Shown one piece after another: positions 51,057 through 57,936 of a DNA stretch of 64,000 nt. Positions within the stretch are counted from its first letter, which is position 1. The number at the start of each line of letters is the position of its first letter. This DNA is from Fimbriimonadia bacterium (GTDB lineage Bacteria > Armatimonadota > Fimbriimonadia > Fimbriimonadales > GBS-DC): assembly GCA_026129765.1 (NCBI GenBank), contig JAHCHP010000019.1, forward strand, positions 1-64,000, given 5' to 3'. The position numbers were made by a program, and so were the translations under genes. The notes beneath the pieces are model-generated. The model saw only the letters and a program-made list of their open reading frames with translations, was not told the origin of the DNA and ran no database searches.

Positions 51057-52174
51057 GAATCGCTATCGATGCGCGCTTGCTGACCGGGCGCTTCACCGGC
51101 GACCGCACCTACTGGCTGGGACTTCTGCGCGCGATGATCCCCTTGTTAAGCGAGGAAGAATTGTTGCTTTTCACCGATAAACCGTTGCCTGAAAACGTCC
51201 TCCCTGCCAGTCCTCAATGGCGCGAGATCGTCCTCCCTGTACGCAGCGGAAGAGTGTGGAGCATGTTTACCTTCCCGCGCGCGGCGCGTCAATGGTCAGT
51301 CGATATCGCGCACCTGCAATATTCGGTATCGCCCCTGTTTCGTTGTCCCGTCGTGACCACCGTGCATGATGTCTCTTTTCTGGTGGGTCCCCAATGGTTC
51401 GCTTGGAAAGACCGTTGGCTGCTGCGTTTCAGCGTGCCTGCCTCGTGCCGCCGCGCCGCGCGGGTGTTGACCGTCTCCGAGACCTCGCGGGAAGACATCT
51501 TGAAGCATATTTCTTTACCGCCCGAAAAGGTAGTCGCCACCCCGCTCGGTTTGCCGGACGGATTCTATCCCATGGACAAAGCGGAAGCGCAGGTGTGGAT
51601 ACGCGAGAAATATGGTATCGAACCGCCTTACGCGATCAGTGTGGGCGTTTTACAGCCTCGCAAAAACTGGACACTCGCGTTGCAGGCAATCAACGAAGCG
51701 CGAAAACTGTATGGGTTACCATTGCGTTTGTTGCTGTTGGGCAAGGCGGGCTGGCTGCAACAAGCCTTAGAGCGGGAAATCGCGAAGTTGAACGCGGGCG
51801 ATTGGCTGGTTAAGACGGGCTATGTGCCGGACGAACATCTCCTCTATTTCTACAACGCGGCGGACGCGCTGCTCTTCCCTTCTTATTACGAGGGTTTTGG
51901 GTTACCTCCGTTAGAAGCGATGGCGTGCGGCACGCCAGTCATCGCCTCCAATGGTGGCGCGCTGCCAGAGGTAGTCGGGGGCGCGGGAATCCTGCTGCCT
52001 CCCGCGGAGCCGGGGCTGTGGGCGAACGCTTTGCAGGTGGTGTTCAACGAACGGGAATACCGAGAGCGCATGCGCGAAGAGGGTTTGCGCCGCGCCCTAC
52101 AGTTTGATTGGAAACAGACGGCTGCCCAGACCCTTGCTGTCTATCGCGAGGCAGGTTTCAACTCGCGCAAGTAA
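51053..52174 (+). CDS. GT4-family glycosyltransferase
   Basis: The 373-aa GT-B fold glycosyltransferase starts at GTG 51053 overlapping the rsmG stop. N-terminal lobe: RIAIDARLLTGRFTGDRTYW, DIAHLQYSVSPL and VVTTVHDVSFL. Donor lobe: AISVGVLQPRKNWTLAL, KTGYVPDEHLLYFYNAADALLFPSYYEGFG (in parts), and the E-x7-E motif in YEGFGLPPLEAMACG. This layout is typical of mannosyl- or rhamnosyltransferases of surface polysaccharide synthesis. The 3' end overlaps the convergent DacA-DUF1080 gene by 34 bp. Confidence 0.9.
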   Translation: MRIAIDARLLTGRFTGDRTYWLGLLRAMIPLLSEEELLLFTDKPLPENVLPASPQWREIVLPVRSGRVWSMFTFPRAARQWSVDIAHLQYSVSPLFRCPVVTTVHDVSFLVGPQWFAWKDRWLLRFSVPASCRRAARVLTVSETSREDILKHISLPPEKVVATPLGLPDGFYPMDKAEAQVWIREKYGIEPPYAISVGVLQPRKNWTLALQAINEARKLYGLPLRLLLLGKAGWLQQALEREIAKLNAGDWLVKTGYVPDEHLLYFYNAADALLFPSYYEGFGLPPLEAMACGTPVIASNGGALPEVVGGAGILLPPAEPGLWANALQVVFNEREYRERMREEGLRRALQFDWKQTAAQTLAVYREAGFNSRK

Positions 52175-54591
52175 ACATTCTTGAAGTAAAGCGGAGCGCC
52201 GTGATTCTGCAGCCAAATTCTGCCCTGTGTCGGAAGCGGTTTTCCTCGCTCCCAATAGTTTTCCAGCGGCGTATTTAGAACCACCAGTTCCTCATTCAGC
52301 CAAATCGTCACTTTATCGCCCACCATCAAAATGCGGAAGCGGTTCCATTCGCCGGGCGGGCGGTCCGCTCTCCTCAGGGGTTGATTCGGGTTAGAGATAT
52401 TATTGAAAAGTCCTCCTGAGCCTTCCGGACGATCCCAAATCTGCACTTGAGGCATATCGCGCAGGTAGATTCCGCTGTCCCCGCCCGGCTCAATTTTCCA
52501 ATCGACCAGCAGTTCCATATCGCCGTAAGGTTCATCTGTGCCTAAACTGTCGCCTTTGCCATCAAAAATCAGTGTTCCCTGCTCCACGCGCCAATGCTGT
52601 TTGGCAGCCTCTTTTGCCTTCAGGATCGCTTGCGTGAGCGCGTCAGACGTCAATTTGGCGCGCTCTTGGGGGTTGCCGATCCATTGATGCCATCCGGTCA
52701 GGTCTTTGCCGTTGAACAAAGCTTTGAACCCCCGAGGCGGCGTGTTTTCTTTCACCGTTCGTTTCAATTCTTTGATCTGGATATTGCGGAAGTCGGCACG
52801 GTTTGTATGCGAAAGAAAACCGATGTGTCCTCGGTCGCGCAGGAAGCCGGGACGCCCCGCGAACACATTGGGGTCCTGAATCGTGTTGGTATCAACGTTC
52901 AGCACGTGCTTCCCGTTTAGGCGCACCGTCACATGCCGCTCTTGACAGGTGATCTCCATTTGATTCCATTCACCCGCCTTCTTCACGACTCCGCGCTGCG
53001 CGGGAGAGACCCCATACATCGAACCGCAATATTGGGCAGGGTTCTGGGTCGCATATTCGGGAGCGTGATCATCCAGCAGCTGAATCTCGATGCCATAACG
53101 CGAGGCTTGGGCATCTACCGGCGCGCGCAGGGCGATCCCATTATTCGCGCCAGGCGAGAGCTTGAACTCCAACTTCAGTGTGAAATCTCCATACTGTTTT
53201 TCGGTCATCAACTTCCCGCTCCCGCTGGAGGGACAAACCAGCGTGCCATTCTCCACGCGGTACGGTTCCCCGCCCCGGAACTCGCGCGCGATCCAGCCTG
53301 TCAGGTCTTTTCCGTTGAACAAGGGCTTGAAACTTTGTGCTTGGGGCATAGAAAGCAAGCCCAGCGCAAGCGGGAGAAAAGCATACATGCGAAAAAAGAG
53401 AGGTCGGTTCCGGCGTCTGCGTCTCATTTGGCGAAGGCGAACCCGATGAAAGACCATCGCCGCGCCGAGACTCAGCGCGCCTCCCCAGAAGAGCCAGCGC
53501 GTGAACCAACCTGCTGTCGCCATCACGCTGCGCTCCACCGAGTCGGCAGCCACAACAGGGACACGGATCAAGGTCTGTTCGCCTTTCTGCAGCACCGCGT
53601 AGCCAAGCGCTTGATCCTGCTCGATGGGCGCGCGCGCTTCCGCGATCTCCAGTTTCCATTCGTACTCGCCCAATCTTTTCGTCGGTATCGACCAAGCGAC
53701 ATCCTCTTTCAGTTTGATCCCCACAGCGGGCGCGGTTCCTCCCTTCACCTCCACTTCCCCAATCACCGTTTCCGGCTCGGCATATCGCAGGAGCGTCCAT
53801 TCATTAAATCCGTAATCCATCAGCGCGGCGGTATCCTCGTCACGGGTGTCGCTGTTCAGCACCACCGCAATCAGCCGTCGCCCCTCAAGCGTCGCGGAAC
53901 CGGCAAAGCAGAGTCCCGCCTGGCGCGTGTAGCCCGTCTTGATACCGTCCGCCAGAGGGTACTGACGCATAAACTTGGAGCGGTTCAGCAGCACCGTATC
54001 CTCATTGTTCTTACTGCGTTCGATGGCGCGTTTTCGGGTGCAGACGATTTCACAGAAGTCGGGATTACGCATGGCATATCGCGCGATCAATGCCATATCG
54101 CGCGCAGTAGAGAGGTGTTTGGGATGGTGCAATCCGTGCGGGTTGACAAAATGGGTTTGCGTCGCGCCCATTTCCACCGCTCTTTTGTTCATCAATTTCG
54201 CAAATTCTTGTACCGAACCGGAAACATGCTCCGCCGCCACCACCGCGCCATCGTTCGCCGATCTCAGCATCAGCGCATACGCCAGATCGCGCAAGGGGAC
54301 CTTTTCGCCCAATTTAAGATGCAGGGAACTGGTCGGCTGGGCAATGGCGTTCTTGGAGGCTTTGGCGGACGCTTCCATATCGGCATTTTCCAGCAGTAAC
54401 AGGGTGGTCATGATTTTGGTCAGGCTGGCAGGAGGTAAGGGTTTATCGGCGTTTCGCGCATACAGAATCTGTCCTGTCGTCGCCTCCATTAAAATCGCGC
54501 TCTTCGCCTTGAGGGCGGGCGGCTTCGGGTTCTGAGCTGCCCCCACCGTCCACAACGCGATCAATCCCCACACTCCCATTAAAACACGCAT
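52141..54591 (-). CDS. D-Ala-D-Ala carboxypeptidase (S11) fused to two DUF1080 domains
   Basis: The 816-aa protein has a signal peptide (1-20). A penicillin-binding S11 domain (about 25-270) follows with SLTK (Ser56, Lys59), SAN (111-113) and KTG (218-220), then a beta-rich C-terminal domain and a membrane helix near 363-383. Then comes RRRRR and a second signal-like helix (MYAFLPLALGLLSMPQAQ, 402-419). Two DUF1080 (3-keto-disaccharide hydrolase/LamG-like) domains follow, each opening FNGKDLTGW. The internal ATG at 53427 and second signal suggest two adjacent genes joined by loss of the stop, or a true fusion. ATG 54591 has AAGGA upstream. DacA trims peptidoglycan stem peptides; the DUF1080 part is expected to act on carbohydrate. 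Confidence 0.85.
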   Translation of the reverse strand: MRVLMGVWGLIALWTVGAAQNPKPPALKAKSAILMEATTGQILYARNADKPLPPASLTKIMTTLLLLENADMEASAKASKNAIAQPTSSLHLKLGEKVPLRDLAYALMLRSANDGAVVAAEHVSGSVQEFAKLMNKRAVEMGATQTHFVNPHGLHHPKHLSTARDMALIARYAMRNPDFCEIVCTRKRAIERSKNNEDTVLLNRSKFMRQYPLADGIKTGYTRQAGLCFAGSATLEGRRLIAVVLNSDTRDEDTAALMDYGFNEWTLLRYAEPETVIGEVEVKGGTAPAVGIKLKEDVAWSIPTKRLGEYEWKLEIAEARAPIEQDQALGYAVLQKGEQTLIRVPVVAADSVERSVMATAGWFTRWLFWGGALSLGAAMVFHRVRLRQMRRRRRNRPLFFRMYAFLPLALGLLSMPQAQSFKPLFNGKDLTGWIAREFRGGEPYRVENGTLVCPSSGSGKLMTEKQYGDFTLKLEFKLSPGANNGIALRAPVDAQASRYGIEIQLLDDHAPEYATQNPAQYCGSMYGVSPAQRGVVKKAGEWNQMEITCQERHVTVRLNGKHVLNVDTNTIQDPNVFAGRPGFLRDRGHIGFLSHTNRADFRNIQIKELKRTVKENTPPRGFKALFNGKDLTGWHQWIGNPQERAKLTSDALTQAILKAKEAAKQHWRVEQGTLIFDGKGDSLGTDEPYGDMELLVDWKIEPGGDSGIYLRDMPQVQIWDRPEGSGGLFNNISNPNQPLRRADRPPGEWNRFRILMVGDKVTIWLNEELVVLNTPLENYWERGKPLPTQGRIWLQNHGAPLYFKNVYLRELKPASR

Positions 54592-54638
54592 AGGTTTCCT
54601 TTTCGAGACCGAACCGCCACTTCCTGCCCCACTTTGCG

Positions 54639-55127
54639 TTACTTCAAATCGACCCATTCCACCGTCATCGTGGTCAAATCCACCACTGCGCATGTGGGCG
54701 TCCCTGTCAGCCAACCGCACACCTCGCCGGGGTTCAACACCAGACATTCCCCCACATACCGTGTTTCTTTCAGATGGGTATGCGCATAAATCACCAGATC
54801 ATACAGCCCGCTCCGCGCGAACGCCTCCACCGGCTCCGGCTCATGGATCATCGCGATTCTTCTGCTTAAAAGTTCAAGAAAAAGCGGTTGAACCTGTACC
54901 GAGCCGATTTCGCTTAGACGCTTGTATAGCCCCAGCCGTTCGCCGTCGTTGTTTCCAAAAATTCCACGAAACGAAGATTGCAAACCAGCCAATTCATTCA
55001 CAACAAACGGCGCGACAAAATCGCCCGCATGCAGCGTCCATTCCACGCCTGCCGCATTGAACGCCTGCACTGCCCGCGCCGTGTAAGCCCGGTGATCATG
55101 CGTATCCGCCATCACTCCTATCTTCAT
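54639..55127 (-). CDS. YfcE/MJ0936-type metallophosphoesterase
   Basis: The 162-aa cytoplasmic phosphodiesterase of the calcineurin-like fold. Metal motifs in order: GVMADTHDH (D-x-H), LHAGDF (GD), GIFGNNDGE (GNxD variant), IAMIHEPEP and YAHTHLKETRYVG (GHTH variant with Ala). Relatives cleave artificial phosphodiesters and possibly cyclic nucleotides. The start at 55127 is supported by GGAGG at 55133-55137. Likely co-transcribed with the following DacA gene, 47 bp away. Confidence 0.88.
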   Translation of the reverse strand: MKIGVMADTHDHRAYTARAVQAFNAAGVEWTLHAGDFVAPFVVNELAGLQSSFRGIFGNNDGERLGLYKRLSEIGSVQVQPLFLELLSRRIAMIHEPEPVEAFARSGLYDLVIYAHTHLKETRYVGECLVLNPGEVCGWLTGTPTCAVVDLTTMTVEWVDLK

Positions 55128-55253
55128 CACAGCCTCCATTATTTCTATTCAACGCACGAACCGCCTTTCCTATGCTGCCTGCCCGCTTCCCCCTGCCCTC
55201 TTTCGTTCTTCCGAACGCGGCTCAGAGTTTCTGTAACGCCATTATTGCCATGG

Positions 55254-55488
55254 GTAACGGAGTTCGTGACGGTAATAACTCAGTTACAGAGGGCGGTAAC
55301 TCCGTTCGTGACGGCAATAATGGAGTTCGTGACGGCGGTAACTCAGTTACAGAAGGTAATAACTCCGTTCGTGACGGCGGTAACTGAGTTACCCATGGCA
55401 ATAATGGAGTTCGTGACGGCGGTAACTCAGTTACAGAAGGTAATAACTCCGTTCGTGACGGCGGTAACTGAGTTACCCATGGCAATAA
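55254..55488 (+). repeat. Iteron-like array of about eleven 21-bp direct repeats
   Basis: From about 55254 the sequence is built of 21-bp units that alternate between GTAACTCAGTTAC/GTAACTGAGTTAC types and ACTCCGTTCGTGACG/GGAGTTCGTGACG types. A four-unit block of 84 bp (55314-55397) is repeated exactly at 55398-55481. Since 21 bp is two helical turns, all units face one side of the DNA. The period is a multiple of three, so several frames stay open, but no frame has a start signal or homology. There are no unique spacers, so it is not a CRISPR array. Confidence 0.85.
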
Positions 55489-55489
55489 C

Positions 55490-55845
55490 TCGCTTAGATT
55501 TTCCTGTTTGCGCTCATTTTGAACTCAAACCGCTTCAGTTGCTTGGTCTAAGCGCATTTGAGTTGAGTCTCATGTTGTTAGCAGTGTGCTGAGAGGACAA
55601 GGGTGATGTTTTCGTGGGGGTTGCCGACCAAAATGGCACACGAACGCGCGCCCCTACAAGCTTATCACCCTGAGCGCAGCGAATAGGTCTGGTTTTTCGG
55701 CGGAGACGGTCGCCCCGCTTGCAGGCGAACCTGACGGAGGGGTCAGAACAACTTTGATGTCCCTCTGTGTAATTTGATTCTCGAGACATCGAACAAAACA
55801 CATAAAAGAAGGAAACATCCGTGAGAAGAAGAAATACCTGAAAGT
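55490..55845. other. Non-coding stretch with mixed dispersed repeats before the cas operon
   Basis: No gene is supported here. The sequence is a patchwork resembling short dispersed elements: a GGGTTGCCGACC...GCGCGCCCCTACA segment (about 55617-55660), TCACCCTGAGCGCAGCGAAT (55667-55686, matching 25978 onward), and a GC-rich CGGTCGCCCCGC segment (55708-55719). The cas promoter should lie near the end; TTGATT at 55774-55779 is a possible -35 but no good -10 follows. Confidence 0.5.
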
Positions 55846-55861
55846 CTAACATTGCTGTTAG
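55846..55861 (+). promoter_or_regulatory. Palindrome just upstream of cas6
   Basis: CTAACA-TTGC-TGTTAG is a perfect 6-bp inverted repeat with a 4-nt centre, 16 nt before the cas6 start. It may be an operator, for example for the WYL regulator two genes on, or a leader hairpin. Confidence 0.4.
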
Positions 55862-55877
55862 GCTATTCGTAGTAGAG

Positions 55878-56903
55878 ATGAACCCTATGAGAATACCCCC
55901 ACTCTTGAAGAGTTTTGAATGGTCCCGATATCGGATCGTGTTAGAGGTAGAGCAGCCGCTGACGATGCCTGAATACAAAGGTGCCACCTTGCGCGGGGCT
56001 TTTGGCAACACCTTTAAACGCATCGCCTGCACCCAGGATCACGCCTCGTGTAACGCAAAACCACCCGGCTGCCAGTGCGCGTATGGCGCGATCTTCGAGC
56101 CTCAAAAACCCTCTCATCTCAGCCGTCTTCGTGCGGGTGAGGAAGTGGCGCGTCCTTTTGTTTTGGAGCCACCCACCGACCCTCAGATGCGCTACCAACC
56201 TGGTGAAACCATTCCATTTTATCTTACTCTTTTTGGGCAAGCGATAAAACAATTGGTCTGGTTCCATGTCACCTTCCATAACCTGAGAACTATCGGTGTG
56301 CCAGCTCAGCGCGGAAAAGTCTTTGAACGCGAAATGTGGGCAGTGAACGACAGCACCCAAGAAGAGCAGTGCCTTTACCAACATCCCGACCCCATCATAA
56401 AGAATGTAGATTATCGGATGAACTTGGAGACTCTGATGGATATACTTCCCTTCCCCAAGACGGACACGCTCACCTTGCAATGGGAAACGCCGGTGAATTT
56501 GACCTATCAAGGCGAAATGGCGCGCGATCTGGAGTTCCATATCCTCATCAGCCGTTTGCTCAGCCGCGTTGAACACTTGGGAGCGCTGTATGTCAATGTT
56601 ACACAGGTGGATGACGACTGGAGTGAAACGGCGCGCCAATGGATCCATCAAGCCAAAGAGGTCTGTCGGACGCGACAGGAGACCGAAATCAAAGAATGGA
56701 AGCGTTTTTCGACCCGCCAATCACGCGACATCCCGATGACAGGCGTACTCGGAACTGTGGCGTATGAAGGCAATCTAACCCCTTTCATACCCTTGCTGGT
56801 TTTAGGACAGTTCACCCATGTCGGAAAACATGCGGTCTTCGGACTGGGAAAATATAGAATATTAAGAGAAAATTTAGAAAAAAATCCCACCCTGCCAAAT
56901 TAG
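55878..56903 (+). CDS. cas6: CRISPR pre-crRNA endoribonuclease Cas6
   Basis: Cas6 cuts the repeat RNA of the CRISPR transcript to make mature crRNA and often stays bound to the 3' end. The 341-aa protein shows the RAMP-type start YRIVLEVEQPLTMPEYKGATLRGAFG (in parts: MPEYKGATLRGAFGN). Cysteine-rich CNAKPPGCQCAYGAIF follows, and the C-terminal half carries the glycine-rich loop GQFTHVGKHAVFGLGKYRI, the Cas6 C-terminal signature. A catalytic residue is not certain; His28-type positions vary among Cas6 proteins. It is the first gene of the I-D operon, not the last of the interference genes as is usual. ATG 55878 or 55887 could start it. Confidence 0.9.
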   Translation: MNPMRIPPLLKSFEWSRYRIVLEVEQPLTMPEYKGATLRGAFGNTFKRIACTQDHASCNAKPPGCQCAYGAIFEPQKPSHLSRLRAGEEVARPFVLEPPTDPQMRYQPGETIPFYLTLFGQAIKQLVWFHVTFHNLRTIGVPAQRGKVFEREMWAVNDSTQEEQCLYQHPDPIIKNVDYRMNLETLMDILPFPKTDTLTLQWETPVNLTYQGEMARDLEFHILISRLLSRVEHLGALYVNVTQVDDDWSETARQWIHQAKEVCRTRQETEIKEWKRFSTRQSRDIPMTGVLGTVAYEGNLTPFIPLLVLGQFTHVGKHAVFGLGKYRILRENLEKNPTLPN

Positions 56904-56912
56904 GGCAGGGTG
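56888..56912 (+). terminator. Hairpin spanning the cas6 stop
   Basis: CACCCTGCC (56888-56896) and GGCAGGGTG (56904-56912) form a perfect 9-bp stem over the cas6 stop codon. There is no T-run, so it may weaken rather than end transcription into the WYL gene, or protect the cas6 mRNA end. Confidence 0.45.
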
Positions 56913-56931
56913 AGGCTGTCAAACTTTATGT

Positions 56932-57936
56932 ATGGAGAAACCAGTGTCGGAAAATCGAGAACTGAACCGCAAAGCCTACGAACGAATCGTATGGCTTCAT
57001 GGGCAAATCCAAGCCAAGACGTATCCAAACTCGAAGAGCCTTCACGAGAAATTCGGGGTGAAAGAGCGCACTGCCTATCGAGACGTAGAGTTTCTCAAAT
57101 ATCATCTCAACGCGCCTTTGGAGTTTGACCGAAAGCGAAACGGGTTTTACTACACGGACGAATCATTTACGCTCCCTGCCGTTTGGATGACGGAAGGCGA
57201 GTTGATGGTGATCTATCTCGCCGAAAAGGTGTTGCGGCAATACGCGGGCGCGATCTATGAACAGGAACTGAAATCCGCCTTTGCAAAACTTTGCGCTTGC
57301 CTGCCCCAGTCGATTTCGGTAAACTTAAACGCGATAGCCAGTGATATATCAATTGATCCTGGACCTGCTCGCGAAGTCGAGACAGAAACCTATAAGCAAC
57401 TGGTAGAAGCGATCCGAGAACGCCGATCCGTTGAAATCATTCATTATTCTGCGGAAAGAAACGAAACGACTCAGCGCGTGGTGGACCCGTATCATTTGCA
57501 CAATCAATTTGGCGATTGGAATTTGATAGCTTATGACCATTTGCGTAAAGACATGCGCAATTTTGCTTTGAGTCGGATTCGCTCCATCGCCAAAACGAAC
57601 CAGCGATTTGAGGTCCATCCTGATTTCAATCGGGAAACCTACCTGGCGAACCAGTTCTGGGGTTATCACAGCGCAAACCCCATCGAGGTCGTAGCGCGAT
57701 TTGACCCATACCAAGCGCGCTGGATACGCGAGAAACAATGGCCAGGAGAACAATGCAAAGAAGAATCAGAAGATGGCTCGCTGCTGCTCACCTTCCATGC
57801 GCACCACCAAGAAGCAGCAATGCGATGGCTGATGCAATACGGAAGCCATGTCCAGGTGTTGCAACCGCAGGAACTGGCCGACGCCATCGCGAATGAAGTA
57901 GAGAGGATGAAGACAATTTACCAGAGGAGGTCTTAG
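56932..57936 (+). CDS. WYL-domain transcriptional regulator of the CRISPR operon
   Basis: The 334-aa protein has an N-terminal winged helix (about 10-70: RIVWLHGQIQ, LHEKFGVKERTAYRDVEFLK). A WYL-type domain (about 140-220: EAIRERRSVEIIHYSAERN, RVVDPYHLHNQFGDWNLIAYDH in parts, FALSRIRSI) and a C-terminal WCX-like extension (VVARFDPYQARWIREK) follow. WYL proteins bind nucleic acid ligands and commonly control phage-defence loci; in Synechocystis a WYL protein (Sll7009) affects crRNA levels of a type I-D array. GTG 56944 with GGAG is an alternative start. The stop abuts the cas10d ATG with no gap. Confidence 0.9.
   Translation: MEKPVSENRELNRKAYERIVWLHGQIQAKTYPNSKSLHEKFGVKERTAYRDVEFLKYHLNAPLEFDRKRNGFYYTDESFTLPAVWMTEGELMVIYLAEKVLRQYAGAIYEQELKSAFAKLCACLPQSISVNLNAIASDISIDPGPAREVETETYKQLVEAIRERRSVEIIHYSAERNETTQRVVDPYHLHNQFGDWNLIAYDHLRKDMRNFALSRIRSIAKTNQRFEVHPDFNRETYLANQFWGYHSANPIEVVARFDPYQARWIREKQWPGEQCKEESEDGSLLLTFHAHHQEAAMRWLMQYGSHVQVLQPQELADAIANEVERMKTIYQRRS

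Noticed and set aside
52933-54399. Plus-strand 488-aa ORF antisense to the DacA-DUF1080 gene
   Set aside because: The minus frame carries complete SxxK, SxN, KTG and DUF1080 motifs; the plus frame is rich in His/Arg/Gln as expected of an antisense shadow.
55222-55488. CRISPR array in front of cas6
   Set aside because: The repeats are contiguous 21-bp units with an exact 84-bp duplication; there are no unique spacers and no 28-37-bp repeat.
54978-55592. Repeat-encoded proteins in several frames (for example a VTELPPSRTELL-type peptide)
   Set aside because: The 21-bp period keeps all frames open by itself; no ribosome binding site or homology supports translation.
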